A stretch of 64,000 nt of DNA from positions 744,001 through 808,000 of the forward strand of contig NZ_CP146232.1 in the NCBI RefSeq assembly GCF_037040815.1, given 5' to 3'. Under the pieces are notes generated by a model that saw nothing but the letters and a program-made list of their open reading frames with translations, was not told the origin of the DNA and ran no database searches. Both the position numbers and the translations under genes were made by a program. Source of the DNA: Pararoseomonas sp. SCSIO 73927. Its GTDB lineage: Bacteria > Pseudomonadota > Alphaproteobacteria > Acetobacterales > Acetobacteraceae. This document shows, piece by piece, positions 40,901 to 49,411 of the stretch (position 1 is its first letter; each line of letters starts with the position of its first letter).

Positions 40901-40993
40901 CCGGCCCTGGCTCCGTGGATAAGGCGCCCGGCATGCCCCACCTCCCCACCCCCGCGGTGCCCGCGCCCGCCCCTCGCGCAACCGGCTGAGCGG

Positions 40994-41941
40994 ATGCGCG
41001 CCGTCCCACGGGGCATCGCCGCCCTCCTCCTGCCGCTCGCGCTGCTCTCCGCCTGCGGCCCGCTGCCGCAGCCCTTCCGGGGCAATCCCGGCACCATGGC
41101 CCGCCGCCTGTCCGCGCCGCCCGCCTACCGCATCGCCGTGCCGCCCCCGAGCGCGGCCCTGCTGACGGACGTCGCCTCCACCGACTTCGCCACCGCCATG
41201 ACCGAGGCCCTGGAAGGCGCCGAGGTGCCCGTGGTGGCCGGCGCCCCCGCCCCCCTGGACTGGCGCCTGGACGTCACCGCGGAGCAGGACGGCCGCGGCG
41301 TGACCCCCGCCTATTCCGTGGTGGACGCCGACGGAAAGGTGCTCGGCCAGGCCCGCGGCGCCCCCGTGCCCGTGCGGGAGTGGAGCGAGGCGCGGACCGA
41401 GACCCTGCACCGCGTGGCCGCCCGCGACGCCGAGCTCGTCACCGCCCTGCTGACCCGCGGCGAGGCGGCGCGCCGCGCGGCCGAGACGGTGCCCTTCAAC
41501 GGCAGCGGCGGCCCCCCGCGCGTGCGCTTCACCGGCGTGCAGGGCGCGCCGGGCGACGGCAACGAATCCCTCGCCGCGCGGATGCGGGACTTCCTCGCCA
41601 CCAAGGGCCTCGTGGTGCAGGACGGGGCGGAGGGCGCGGCCTTCTCCCTCGCCGGGAAGGTCACCCTCGCCCCCACGGCCGGCGGCAAGCAGCGGGTGGA
41701 GATCCAGTGGCTCGTCCGCCGACGGGACGGCCACGACCTCGGCCAGGCCCTGCAGCTGAACGAGGTGCCGGCGGGCAGCCTGAACGGCCTCTGGGGCGAC
41801 GTCGCCTACGTGGTGACCCAGGAGGCCTCCGCCGCCGTGCGGGACATCATCGCCAATGCCGGCGGCCTGGGCGAAGCGGCCGCGCGCCGGCCAGCGCCGG
41901 CGCCCGAGGCCCCGCCAGCCGCGGGGGCACCGGCCCGGTAA
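40994..41941 (+). CDS. Predicted lipoprotein upstream of prs
   Basis: The 315-residue protein has a signal peptide with lipobox (LLLPLALLSACGPLPQPF; Cys near position 21) and a predominantly beta/helix body with no catalytic motif. It ends in a Pro/Ala-rich tail (RRPAPAPEAPPAAGAPAR). The start ATG has a modest ribosome site. It is followed by prs 269 bp later. I have no family name for it. It could be an outer-membrane assembly or surface lipoprotein. Confidence 0.65.
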   Translation: MRAVPRGIAALLLPLALLSACGPLPQPFRGNPGTMARRLSAPPAYRIAVPPPSAALLTDVASTDFATAMTEALEGAEVPVVAGAPAPLDWRLDVTAEQDGRGVTPAYSVVDADGKVLGQARGAPVPVREWSEARTETLHRVAARDAELVTALLTRGEAARRAAETVPFNGSGGPPRVRFTGVQGAPGDGNESLAARMRDFLATKGLVVQDGAEGAAFSLAGKVTLAPTAGGKQRVEIQWLVRRRDGHDLGQALQLNEVPAGSLNGLWGDVAYVVTQEASAAVRDIIANAGGLGEAAARRPAPAPEAPPAAGAPAR

Positions 41942-41945
41942 GCCG

Positions 41946-42066
41946 GGCTGGATGCCTGTCCTGGACTGGTAGCTCCCATGGCCCTAGGGGCAGCGCCCCT
42001 GGGCCCTCACGCACCCTCTTCACCGGCAAACGATCCCGTGAGACCGGGACACCGGCATCCAGCTTG
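41946..42066. other. Intergenic region with long imperfect inverted repeat
   Basis: GCTGGATGCCTGTCC near 41947 is matched in reverse complement by GGGACACCGGCATCCAGC near 42047-42064. Between them lies a hairpin, GGCCCTAGGGGC with GCCCCTGGGCC, around 41980-42006. Its core resembles stem 1 of the dispersed repeats, but no other module is present. Ordinary terminator activity for the lipoprotein gene is possible. Confidence 0.45.
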
Positions 42067-42209
42067 GCATGCGCCGTGCGTGGGGCGGCCCTGCCCGGGT
42101 CCGGGGCGGCTCCGGCATGGACTTGGCGGCCCACGGTTGCTATCCCGCCGCCGCCCCACGCCGCCTGTCCCGTGACTCGTCCAGCGGCGCGCCCGGAGAT
42201 TTCCTGCGG

Positions 42210-43142
42210 ATGAAGATTCTCGCCTGCAACAGCAACCGCCCGCTCGCCGAGGCGGTGGCCGCGGCCCTGAACCTGCCGCTGACCCAGGCTTCCGTCCGGC
42301 GCTTCGCGGACCTCGAGATCTTCGTGGAGATCCAGGAGAACATCCGGGGCGAGGACGTCTTCGTCATCCAGTCCACCAGCTACCCGGCGAACGACAACCT
42401 GATGGAGCTGCTGATCACGCTGGACGCGCTGCGCCGCGCCTCCGCGCGCCGCGTCACGGCCGTGATCCCCTATTTCGGCTACGCGCGGCAGGACCGGAAG
42501 TCCGGTCCCCGCACGCCGATCTCCGCGAAGCTGGTGGCGAACCTCATCACCCAGGCGGGGGCTGACCGGGTGCTGACGCTGGACCTGCACGCTGGGCAGA
42601 TCCAGGGCTTCTTCGACATCCCCGTGGACAACCTCTTCGCCGCCCCGCTCTTCGCCCGCGACATCCAGGACCGCTACAAGGGCCGCGACCTGATGGTGGT
42701 GTCCCCCGACGTGGGCGGCGTGGTGCGGGCGCGGGCCATCGCCACGCGCCTGCACACGGACCTAGCGATCATCGACAAGCGCCGCCCGCGCGCGGGCGTG
42801 TCCGAGGTGATGAACGTGATCGGCGACGTCTCCGGCCGCGACTGCATCCTGGTGGACGACATCGTGGATTCCGGCGGCACGCTCTGCAACGCGGCAGAGG
42901 CCCTGCTGAAGAACGGCGCGCACTCCGTCTCCGTCTACGTCACGCACGGCGTGCTCTCCGGCGGCGCCGTGGCGCGCATCGGCGCGGCGCCCATCCAGCA
43001 GCTCATCTGCACGGACAGCATCCAGGCGACGGAGGCGGTGCGCGTCTCCTCCAACATCAAGCAGCTGACGGTCGCGCCGCTGCTGGCGGAGGCGATGCGC
43101 CGCATCTCCGAGGAATCCTCGGTCTCCACCCTGTTCAACTAA
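42210..43142 (+). CDS. prs: Ribose-phosphate pyrophosphokinase
   Basis: The 310-residue enzyme shows the phosphoribosyl-transferase-like signatures [58 protein letters not shown] and [21 protein letters not shown] (the PRPP loop with flexible arm). It makes PRPP from ATP and ribose-5-phosphate for purine, pyrimidine, His and Trp synthesis. The ATG at 42210 lies after GGAG with the family start [13 protein letters not shown]. Its stop lies within the convergent XRE regulator gene by eight bases. Confidence 0.96.
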   Translation: MKILACNSNRPLAEAVAAALNLPLTQASVRRFADLEIFVEIQENIRGEDVFVIQSTSYPANDNLMELLITLDALRRASARRVTAVIPYFGYARQDRKSGPRTPISAKLVANLITQAGADRVLTLDLHAGQIQGFFDIPVDNLFAAPLFARDIQDRYKGRDLMVVSPDVGGVVRARAIATRLHTDLAIIDKRRPRAGVSEVMNVIGDVSGRDCILVDDIVDSGGTLCNAAEALLKNGAHSVSVYVTHGVLSGGAVARIGAAPIQQLICTDSIQATEAVRVSSNIKQLTVAPLLAEAMRRISEESSVSTLFN

Positions 43143-43920
43143 CTCCCGGGAGGCGGCGCAGCGCCTCGCGCGTCGCCTCGTCCATCGGGAAGAAGGTCTC
43201 CACCGTCAGCTCGGACAGCGCGACCTCGTGCGCCGTGCCGAAGACCATCGTGGTGGTCAGGAAGGACAGCACCGCCTCCCCCGCGTGGATCCTGAACGGC
43301 AGGGCAAGCGCCTCCGGCTCCTCCACCCCGCCCGGCGGCGCGGGAAGGTCGCGCAGCTCCCGCAGCAGCATCGCCAGCGCGGGATCGCCCGACACGGTGG
43401 CCTGCCGCGCGAGCCGTGCCAGCAGGTGTTGCTTCAGCGCGCCGAGATCGACGATGCGCGGCGCCAGCCCACCGGGGTGCAGCACCAGCCGCAGCACGTT
43501 TACGGGCGGCGCCAGCAGCGCGGCGTCGGCGCCCGCGATCAGCGCGCCCACGGAGGCATTGGCCGAGACGAGGTTCCAGTGCCGGTCCACCGCCAGGGCC
43601 GGGTTCGGCGCATGGGCGGCCAGCACCGCCTCCACCGCCGCGCGGGCCGGGCGCATGGCCGGGTCCTCCAGCCCGCGCTCGGGATAGGCCGGGGCGAAGC
43701 CGGCAGCCGCGAGCAGGAGGTTCCGCTCCCGTAGCGGCACCTCGAGCTGCTCCGCCAGCCGCAGCACCATGGCGCGGCTGGGCATGGCGCGGCCCGTCTC
43801 CAGGCAGCTCAGGTGCCGGGTGGAGATCTCCGCGTCCAGCGCCAGGTCCATCTGGCTCATCCGCCGGCGCTGGCGCCAGGCGCGGAGATGGTCGCCGATC
43901 GGGGCGCGATGCGTGCTCAT
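43135..43920 (-). CDS. XRE-type regulator with MmyB-like ligand-binding domain
   Basis: The 261-residue protein has an N-terminal HTH ([41 protein letters not shown]) followed by the MmyB-like C-terminal domain ([18 protein letters not shown] and similar). Relatives repress adjacent genes and may bind acyl ligands. It is divergent from a membrane protein gene across a 119-bp region holding a 17-bp palindrome likely to be its operator. Its 3' end overlaps the convergent prs end by 8 bp. Confidence 0.85.
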   Translation of the reverse strand: MSTHRAPIGDHLRAWRQRRRMSQMDLALDAEISTRHLSCLETGRAMPSRAMVLRLAEQLEVPLRERNLLLAAAGFAPAYPERGLEDPAMRPARAAVEAVLAAHAPNPALAVDRHWNLVSANASVGALIAGADAALLAPPVNVLRLVLHPGGLAPRIVDLGALKQHLLARLARQATVSGDPALAMLLRELRDLPAPPGGVEEPEALALPFRIHAGEAVLSFLTTTMVFGTAHEVALSELTVETFFPMDEATREALRRLPGVS

Positions 43921-43952
43921 GGGGCGAGCCTAGCGGCGGCCGCACCGGCTCC

Positions 43953-43969
43953 ATGACCTCCGAGGTCAT
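43953..43969. promoter_or_regulatory. Probable operator of the XRE/MmyB-like regulator
   Basis: ATGACCTCCGAGGTCAT is a perfect 7-bp inverted repeat with a 3-bp centre. It sits in the short divergent region, 33 bp from the regulator's ATG and about 70 bp from the membrane gene. Perfect symmetry and location make it a good operator candidate for autoregulation and control of the divergent gene. Confidence 0.7.
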
Positions 43970-44039
43970 CGACCCGCGCCACCGCCGGGGAACAGGTTGG
44001 GCCCACCGGCAACCCCGCCGGCCGAACGGAGCCGAACCG

Positions 44040-44438
44040 ATGCACGCTTCCTCCCCTTCCCTCCTCCGCAACGCGCTGCTGCTGGATGCCGTGGCGAGCG
44101 GTGCGACGGGCGCCCTGGCGCTGCTGGCCGCCGGGCCTCTCTCTGCCCTCACCCAGCTTCCGCCCGGGCTGCTGGGCGGCGCGGGGGCGGTGCTGCTGCC
44201 CTACGCCGCCTTCGTCCTCTGGCTCGGCCTGCGCGCCGCGCCGCCGCGCCGCCTCGTGCTCGCCGTGGTGGCGATCAACGCGCTCTGGGCGGTGGAGAGC
44301 GGGCTGGTCCTGACGCTGGGCTGGGTGCATCCCAACGCGCTCGGCGCCGCCTTCGTGCTGGCGCAGGGGGTGGTGGTGGCCGCCTTCGGCGGCCTGCAAT
44401 GGGCCGCCCTGCGCAACGCCGCGCCGCACCCGGCCTGA
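44040..44438 (+). CDS. Four-helix integral membrane protein, likely regulated by the divergent XRE gene
   Basis: The 132-residue protein has four predicted transmembrane helices (LLDAVASGATGALALLAAG, LLGGAGAVLLPYAAFVLWLGLRA, LVLAVVAINALWAVESGLVL, GAAFVLAQGVVVAAFGGLQWAAL). It resembles small membrane proteins often divergent from MmyB-type regulators. The operator-like palindrome is upstream, suggesting repression by the divergent regulator. The molecular role is unknown. Confidence 0.7.
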   Translation: MHASSPSLLRNALLLDAVASGATGALALLAAGPLSALTQLPPGLLGGAGAVLLPYAAFVLWLGLRAAPPRRLVLAVVAINALWAVESGLVLTLGWVHPNALGAAFVLAQGVVVAAFGGLQWAALRNAAPHPA

Positions 44439-44502
44439 CCGCCCGGCATCGCCGCTGCCCCCCGGCCGTTCACGCCGCGCATCCCATCGCAGGAGGCGCG
44501 GC

Positions 44503-45066
44503 GTGAAGCCCATCCGCAAGCAGGACTTTCCCGTGGACCAGGTCCGGCGCTTCATCGAGCCGGGGCCGATCGTGCTCGTCTCCTCCGCCTGGAAGGGGCG
44601 GCGGAACATCATGACGATGGGCTGGCACATGGTGATGGGGTTCAGCCCCTCCCTCGTCGGCTGCTACATCTGGGAGGCGAACCACAGCCGGGAGATGATC
44701 CGGCGGTCCGGGGAGTGCGTGATCAACGTCCCCGGCCTCGACCTGGCGGAGACGGTGGTGGGGATCGGCAACGTCTCGGGCGCGGAACTGGACAAGTTCG
44801 CCCATTTCGGGCTGACCGCCGAGCCCGCCGAGAGGGTGGCGGCGCCGCTGATCGGGGAGTGCTTCGCCTGCCTGGAGTGCCGCGTGGCGGACACGGCGAT
44901 GGTGCGGAAGTACAGCCTCTTCGTGCTGGAGGTGGTGAAGGCGCACGCGCCGCGCTCGCCGAAATACCCGAAGACGGTCCACTACCGCGGCGGCGGCCAG
45001 TTCATGGTGGCGGGAGACCCGCTGAACCTGCGGCGCCGCTTCCGTCCGGAGATGCTGCAGGAATGA
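44503..45066 (+). CDS. Flavin reductase-like FMN-binding protein
   Basis: The 187-residue protein matches the flavin-reductase-like fold: IEPGPIVLVSSAWKGRRNIMTMGWHMVMGFSPSLVGCYIWEANHS, VINVPGLDLAETVVGIGNVSG, and later VADTAMVRKYSLFVLEVVKAH. Such proteins bind FMN and reduce it or act as partners of monooxygenases. The start is GTG 44503 after the near-perfect AGGAGG site. No partner oxygenase is adjacent. Confidence 0.82.
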   Translation: MKPIRKQDFPVDQVRRFIEPGPIVLVSSAWKGRRNIMTMGWHMVMGFSPSLVGCYIWEANHSREMIRRSGECVINVPGLDLAETVVGIGNVSGAELDKFAHFGLTAEPAERVAAPLIGECFACLECRVADTAMVRKYSLFVLEVVKAHAPRSPKYPKTVHYRGGGQFMVAGDPLNLRRRFRPEMLQE

Positions 45067-45209
45067 TGCCGTAGGAATCCGGCGCCCGCCCCCTTCATCC
45101 CTCCCGCGTTTCCGGCCAACCTCCTGCCCGCGCCCCGCCGCGCGATCCAGGCCCTGGCGGTCCCGCCGGGCCGGTCGCGCGCTATCAGGAAACGGCCGAG
45201 GAACCCGCC

Positions 45210-45836
45210 ATGAAGCTCTACTACGCCCCCGGTGCCTGCTCCGTCGGGATCCACATCCTGCTGGAGGAGATCGGCAAGCCCTACGAGCTCTCCCTCGTGG
45301 ACATGAAGAGCAACGCCCAGCACGGGCCGGACTACGTGGCGGTGAACCCGAAGTCGAAGGTGCCGGCCCTGGACCTCGGCGACGAGGGCCCGGCGCTGAC
45401 GGAGTGGGCGGCCATCGCCGCCTACCTCGCCGCCACCAACCCGGAGGCCGGGCTGATGCCGAAGGACCCGCTGGGCATGGCCCGCGCGGTGGAGGCCACG
45501 GACTACATCACCGGCACCGTCCACCCCCACGCCTTCACCCGCCAGTTCCGCCCGAACATGTACAGCGGGCGCGAGGAGGACCACCCGAAGGCGGTGGAGA
45601 CGGCGCGGGCCAACGCCGCCAAGTACTTCGACCTGCTGGAGAAGAACTGGCGCGGCGAGACCTGGGTGCTGCCGGGCGGCTTCTCCATCGCCGACGCCGC
45701 GCTCTTCTTCGTGGAGTACTGGCACGTGAAGCGCGTCGGCCAGACCCTGCCGCCGAAGCTGGACGCGCACTTCAAGGCGATGATGGAGCGCCCCTCCGTG
45801 AAGCGCGCGCTGGAGCAGGAAGGCATGGCGGCCTGA
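45210..45836 (+). CDS. Beta-class glutathione S-transferase
   Basis: The 208-residue protein has the N-terminal thioredoxin-fold motif MKLYYAPGACSVGIHILLEE, with the beta-class catalytic Cys in GACS, and a KVPALDL cis-Pro loop. The helical C-terminal domain contains FSIADAALFFVEYWH. It probably conjugates or reduces electrophiles. The upstream gap of 143 bp holds no visible gene. A histidine phosphatase gene follows closely. Confidence 0.87.
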   Translation: MKLYYAPGACSVGIHILLEEIGKPYELSLVDMKSNAQHGPDYVAVNPKSKVPALDLGDEGPALTEWAAIAAYLAATNPEAGLMPKDPLGMARAVEATDYITGTVHPHAFTRQFRPNMYSGREEDHPKAVETARANAAKYFDLLEKNWRGETWVLPGGFSIADAALFFVEYWHVKRVGQTLPPKLDAHFKAMMERPSVKRALEQEGMAA

Positions 45837-45865
45837 GCGGCCACCCCGTGCCGGCGCCCGCCCCC

Positions 45866-46435
45866 ATGGCCGAGCTGAACCCCGCCCCCTTCTGGTTCCT
45901 GCGCCACGGCGAGACGGACTGGAACGCCCGCATGCTCTCCCAGGGGCAGGTGGACATCCCGCTGAACGCGGTCGGCCTGGCCCAGGCCGGGCGCGCGGCG
46001 GAGGCGCTGGTGGGCAAGGGCATCCGCTCCATCCACGCCAGCACCCTCACCCGCGCCCGCGTCACGGCGGAGGTCGTGGGGGCGCGGCTGGACCTGCCCG
46101 TGGCCCTGGACCCGGAGCTGCAGGAATGCGCCTTCGGCGTGCAGGAGGGCCAGGAAATGTCCGGCTGGTTCCAGGACTGGATCGACGGCCTCTCCACCCC
46201 CGAGGGCGGCGAGCCCTTCGCCGACCTGCGGGCGCGCGCCGTGCGCGCCATCAACCGCGCCACCGCCAGCCCCGGCCCGGTGCTGGTGGTGGCGCACGGC
46301 GCCCTCTGGCGCGCCGTGCGTCAGGCGGCGGGGCTGGAGGCGAACATCCGCACCCCCAACGCGCTCCCCCTCTTCGTGGAGCCGCCCTCCGGCGACGCGG
46401 GATGGCGCTTCACCCCGGCCGAACTCGGCGCCTGA
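45866..46435 (+). CDS. Histidine phosphatase (phosphoglycerate-mutase-like) family protein
   Basis: The 189-residue protein carries the RHG motif (FLRHGETDWN), RARVTAEVV, a Glu-containing loop (LQECAFGVQEG) and the second His in VVAHGALWRAV. It belongs to the histidine phosphatase superfamily, with candidates including cobalamin phosphatase or other sugar-phosphate phosphatases. ATG 45866 was chosen over GTG 45848, which is in frame. It lies 29 bp after the GST gene. Confidence 0.82.
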   Translation: MAELNPAPFWFLRHGETDWNARMLSQGQVDIPLNAVGLAQAGRAAEALVGKGIRSIHASTLTRARVTAEVVGARLDLPVALDPELQECAFGVQEGQEMSGWFQDWIDGLSTPEGGEPFADLRARAVRAINRATASPGPVLVVAHGALWRAVRQAAGLEANIRTPNALPLFVEPPSGDAGWRFTPAELGA

Positions 46436-46592
46436 GGCGGGCGGGCCGGGGCGCCCGCGGGATCCCCGCGGCACGCCCCGCCCTGGCGAAGGCGGCCAGC
46501 GCGGCCGCCGTTTCCGGCCGCGCGCCCCGGGCGCGACTCCGGCCCAACCCCTGCGGTTGATCCATCCGGGATATGGGCCATCTTGCAGGGCG

Positions 46593-47486
46593 ATGGACAC
46601 GCGCGACGCCCCCTCCCCGGCCCTTCTCGACGCCTTCTGGCGCGTGGTGGCCCAGCACGGCTGGCACGGCACCACCTTCGCCCGCATCGCGGCCGAGAGC
46701 GGGGAGACCCTGTCCGACCTGCGCGGCCGCTACCCCACCCCTGTGGACCTGCTGCGCGCCCATGCCCGCACGGTGGACCAGGCGGTGCTCGAGGGCACCG
46801 TCCCCGGCCAGACCGGCTTCGGCAGCGCGCGGGACCGCGTGTTCGACCTGCTGATGCGCCGGCTGGACGCGTTGCAGCCGCACCGGGAGGGGATCCTGCG
46901 GATGCAGCGGGACCTGATGCGGGACCCGCTCTCCGCCCTCCTCCTCTCCCCCATCCTCATGGCCTCCATGGCCTGGACGCTGGAGGGCGCGGGCGTCTCC
47001 ACCGCCGGGATCACCGGCGCGCTGCGCGTGCAGGGCCTTGTCGGCGTCTGGCTCTCCGTCGCCCGCGCCTGGGAGGGGGATGAGAGCGTCGACCTCGGCC
47101 CCACCATGGCCGCCCTGGACCGCGCGCTGGACCGCGCGGAGAAGGTGGCCAGCACCCTGCGCCTGACCGAGGAGGAGCCGCTTCCCGGCCCGATGGACAG
47201 CCCGATGGGCACCTCGGGGGGCAGCCCGGGGGGCAGCCCGGTGGAGGGCGCCGACTCCACCCCGCCCGACATCGTCGATCCCCCCCTGGCCGACACCGGC
47301 ATCATGCTGGCCGACGCCGCCGCGGGCCCGGAGCAGCCCGGCGAGGGCGGCACGCCCGGCGCCGTCCCCGGCGAGGCGCCCCCGCCCGCCGGCCCCGTCC
47401 CGCCCAGCGCATCCGGCCCCGAGACGCCGCCCACCCCGACCCCGCCGCGCAAGAAGGGCGGATCGGGGCCCCTTCCCATCGCCTGA
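46593..47486 (+). CDS. TetR-like regulator with COQ9-like C-terminal segment and proline-rich tail
   Basis: The 297-residue protein has an N-terminal TetR-type HTH (LLDAFWRVVAQHGWHGTTFARIAAESGETLSDLRGRYPTPVDLLRAH), a ligand domain, and a COQ9-like segment (LVGVWLSVARAWEGDESVDLGPTMAALDRALDRAEK). A tail of about 100 residues, rich in Pro, Gly, Thr and Ala, follows and is probably disordered. It precedes a phasin gene, so a link to PHA or lipid metabolism is plausible but unproven. Confidence 0.7.
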   Translation: MDTRDAPSPALLDAFWRVVAQHGWHGTTFARIAAESGETLSDLRGRYPTPVDLLRAHARTVDQAVLEGTVPGQTGFGSARDRVFDLLMRRLDALQPHREGILRMQRDLMRDPLSALLLSPILMASMAWTLEGAGVSTAGITGALRVQGLVGVWLSVARAWEGDESVDLGPTMAALDRALDRAEKVASTLRLTEEEPLPGPMDSPMGTSGGSPGGSPVEGADSTPPDIVDPPLADTGIMLADAAAGPEQPGEGGTPGAVPGEAPPPAGPVPPSASGPETPPTPTPPRKKGGSGPLPIA

Positions 47487-47559
47487 CATCGCTCCGTCGC
47501 TGGACGCGGCCCGGCGGGGCGGGCCAGGATGGCGGCGAATCGCTCAAGGAGGAACGACC

Positions 47560-47988
47560 ATGTCCGACCGCCCCACCTTCCCGCCGGAGATGGACCCGAT
47601 GCGCCTCCTGTCCGAGATGCGACTGCCGATGATGGACGTGCAGGCCCTGGCCGACGCCCAGCGCCGGAACCTGGAAGCCCTCTCCGCCGCCAACCGCGTG
47701 GCCCTGGAGGGCGCCCAGGCCGTGGCCCGCCGCCACATGGAGATCCTGCAGCAGTCCATGGCGGAGATGACGGACGCCGTCCGCGGCGCCACCACCGGGA
47801 CGCCCCAGGACCAGGCGGCCAAGCAGGCCGAGATGCTGAAGTCCAGCTACGAGAAGGCCGTGACGAACATGAAGGAGCTGGCCGACCTCATCCAGAAGTC
47901 CAACTCCGAGGCGCTGACGGTGCTGAACCGGCGCTTCTCGGACGCCATGGACGAGGTGCGTGGGCTGGTCGCCAAGAAGGAGGGCTGA
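47560..47988 (+). CDS. Phasin family protein, PHA granule-associated
   Basis: The 142-residue helical protein is acidic to neutral and has the phasin pattern MDVQALADAQRRNLEALSAANRVALEGAQAVARRHMEILQQSMAEM, then KSSYEKAVTNMKELADLIQKSNSEALTVLNRRFSDAMDEV. Phasins coat polyhydroxyalkanoate granules. The ATG is preceded by AAGGAGG at good spacing. No phaC or phaB gene adjoins it. The stop is 7 bp before repeat copy G. Confidence 0.88.
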   Translation: MSDRPTFPPEMDPMRLLSEMRLPMMDVQALADAQRRNLEALSAANRVALEGAQAVARRHMEILQQSMAEMTDAVRGATTGTPQDQAAKQAEMLKSSYEKAVTNMKELADLIQKSNSEALTVLNRRFSDAMDEVRGLVAKKEG

Positions 47989-47995
47989 CGGGATG

Positions 47996-48238
47996 TCCCG
48001 GGGAGAGGAAGAAGGAATTCTTCCTTTCCCCGGACCCCTCACCATCATCTTCTTCTAGGCTTTGGTCTCACCCTGCTGCCGGTGCGCCTCGGGTCGATGA
48101 CCCGAGGCGACTTACAGGGCAGGAAGGGGCCTGTCCCGCAGAAATACCGTCCCAGGACGGCGCGGCGGCAGCCAGATGGGGGTCCAGGGGCCTCAGGCCC
48201 TTGGCGGGGGTTCCAGGGGGCGGCGCCCCCTGGTTCCG
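47996..48238 (-). repeat. Dispersed hairpin repeat, copy G
   Basis: This copy lies in minus orientation between convergent stops at 47988 and 48268. The tail hairpin near 47998-48032 has the GGAATTCC core and one transition in an arm. Stem 4 is at 48085-48109 (loop GAT, perfect), stem 2 at 48183-48203 and stem 1 at 48213-48233 (perfect CCAGGGGGC version). Confidence 0.87.
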
Positions 48239-48267
48239 GACCCGGCAGCACCCCGACCGCACCGGTT

Positions 48268-48456
48268 TCACTCTCCGCCCGGCTTCTCCAGCCGCGCCCC
48301 GTCCAGCAGCGCGTCCCGTTTCGCCTTCGCCTCGGCGTCCTTCGCCCGTTCCGCCCGGGTGCGCCCGTGGGCCGCGCGGTTGGCCGCCGCCTCTGTCTCC
48401 GCCGCCGCGCGGTCGCGCGCCTTTCGGGCCCGGTTCAGGTTGACGATCTCGGCCAT
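48268..48456 (-). CDS. DUF4169-family small protein
   Basis: The 62-residue protein begins MAEIVNLNRARKARDRAAAE and continues with a lysine/arginine/alanine-rich helix (NRAAHGRTRAERAKDAEAKAKRDALLDG). This matches the DUF4169 pattern of small basic alphaproteobacterial proteins that share an N-terminal VNLRRARK motif. Its molecular role is unknown. It lies convergent with the phasin, the repeat being between them, and divergent from the dienelactone hydrolase. Confidence 0.8.
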   Translation of the reverse strand: MAEIVNLNRARKARDRAAAETEAAANRAAHGRTRAERAKDAEAKAKRDALLDGARLEKPGGE

Positions 48457-48492
48457 GGCCGCAGGATAGCGCGCGCTTCCGGGGATGCCATC

Positions 48493-49155
48493 ATGCAGAT
48501 CGAGTTGACCGCCGCCGACGGCCACCGCCTCTCGGCCTGGCGGGCCGGTCCCGCGGACGCGGCCCGCGCGCTGGTGGTGGTGCAGGAGATCTTCGGGGTG
48601 AACCCCCACATGCGGCGCCTGTCCGACCATCTGGGAAGCCTCGGCTGGGCCGTGATCACCCCCGCCCTGTTCGACCGGGCGGAGCGCGGCGTGGAGCTCG
48701 GCTACGAGGCGGCGGACCGGGACCGCGGCCTGGCGCTGCGGAAGATGGTCCCGGACGACAAGGTGATGCTGGACGTGGAGGCCGCGGCGGCCGCCCTGCC
48801 GGCCGGCGCCGCGCGCGGCATCATCGGCTACTGCTGGGGCGGCACGATCGCCTGGTGGGGCGCCACCCGCTCCCGCGCCTTCCGCGCCGCGGTCGGCTAC
48901 TACGGCGGCGGCATCGCGGGAACGCGGACGGAAGCGCCGAACTGCCCGGTTCAGCTCCATTTCGGGGCGGAGGACGGGAGCATTCCCCTCTCGGACGTGG
49001 AGCTGGTGCGGCAGGCGCAGCCCGGCGTGGAGGTCTTCGTTTATCCCGGCGCCGGCCACGGCTTTGCCTGCGAGGACCGCGGCAGCTACGATCCGGCGGC
49101 AACCGAGCTGGCGGAGGGGCGTGCCCTCGCCTTCCTCGGCCAGCACATGGGCTAG
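48493..49155 (+). CDS. Dienelactone hydrolase family protein
   Basis: The 220-residue alpha/beta hydrolase carries the DLH catalytic triad: Cys in GYCWGGT (near residue 115), Asp in HFGAEDGSIPLSD, and His in PGAGHGFACEDR. An acidic segment (EIFGVNPHMRRLSDHLGSLGW) is typical. Such enzymes hydrolyse dienelactones in chloroaromatic or protocatechuate degradation, or act as general esterases. A small two-helix membrane protein follows 12 bp later. Confidence 0.87.
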   Translation: MQIELTAADGHRLSAWRAGPADAARALVVVQEIFGVNPHMRRLSDHLGSLGWAVITPALFDRAERGVELGYEAADRDRGLALRKMVPDDKVMLDVEAAAAALPAGAARGIIGYCWGGTIAWWGATRSRAFRAAVGYYGGGIAGTRTEAPNCPVQLHFGAEDGSIPLSDVELVRQAQPGVEVFVYPGAGHGFACEDRGSYDPAATELAEGRALAFLGQHMG

Positions 49156-49167
49156 GGAACCCGGACC

Positions 49168-49356
49168 ATGCTCCGCAGCGTCGTCGGTATCGTCATCTTC
49201 CTCGTCCTGCTGGCGGTGATCCCCTATGTCTGGCCGGACAGCTTCTCCCAGCCGCCGATCGTCATGATCGTCCTCCTCGCGATCGCGGCGGTGGTCGCCT
49301 TCCTCGTCGGGCGGCGGCGCCGGCAGCGCGGCTGGGGCACCAGCGCCAGCACCTGA
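49168..49356 (+). CDS. Small two-helix membrane protein (62 aa)
   Basis: The 62-residue protein has two hydrophobic helices (VVGIVIFLVLLAVIPYVW and PPIVMIVLLAIAAVVAFLVG) separated by a short Asp/Ser/Pro turn, ending in a basic RRRRQRG. The first helix is close to the N-terminus, as in YtxH- or YqaE-like peptides, but I see no specific family. It follows the dienelactone hydrolase gene closely and is convergent with the P1 peptidase gene. The function is unknown. Confidence 0.6.
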   Translation: MLRSVVGIVIFLVLLAVIPYVWPDSFSQPPIVMIVLLAIAAVVAFLVGRRRRQRGWGTSAST

Positions 49357-49411
49357 GGGGCGGGGGCGCGAGGGCCGGGCGGGGCGCGGCAGCCCCGGCC
49401 GGGAACGGCCC

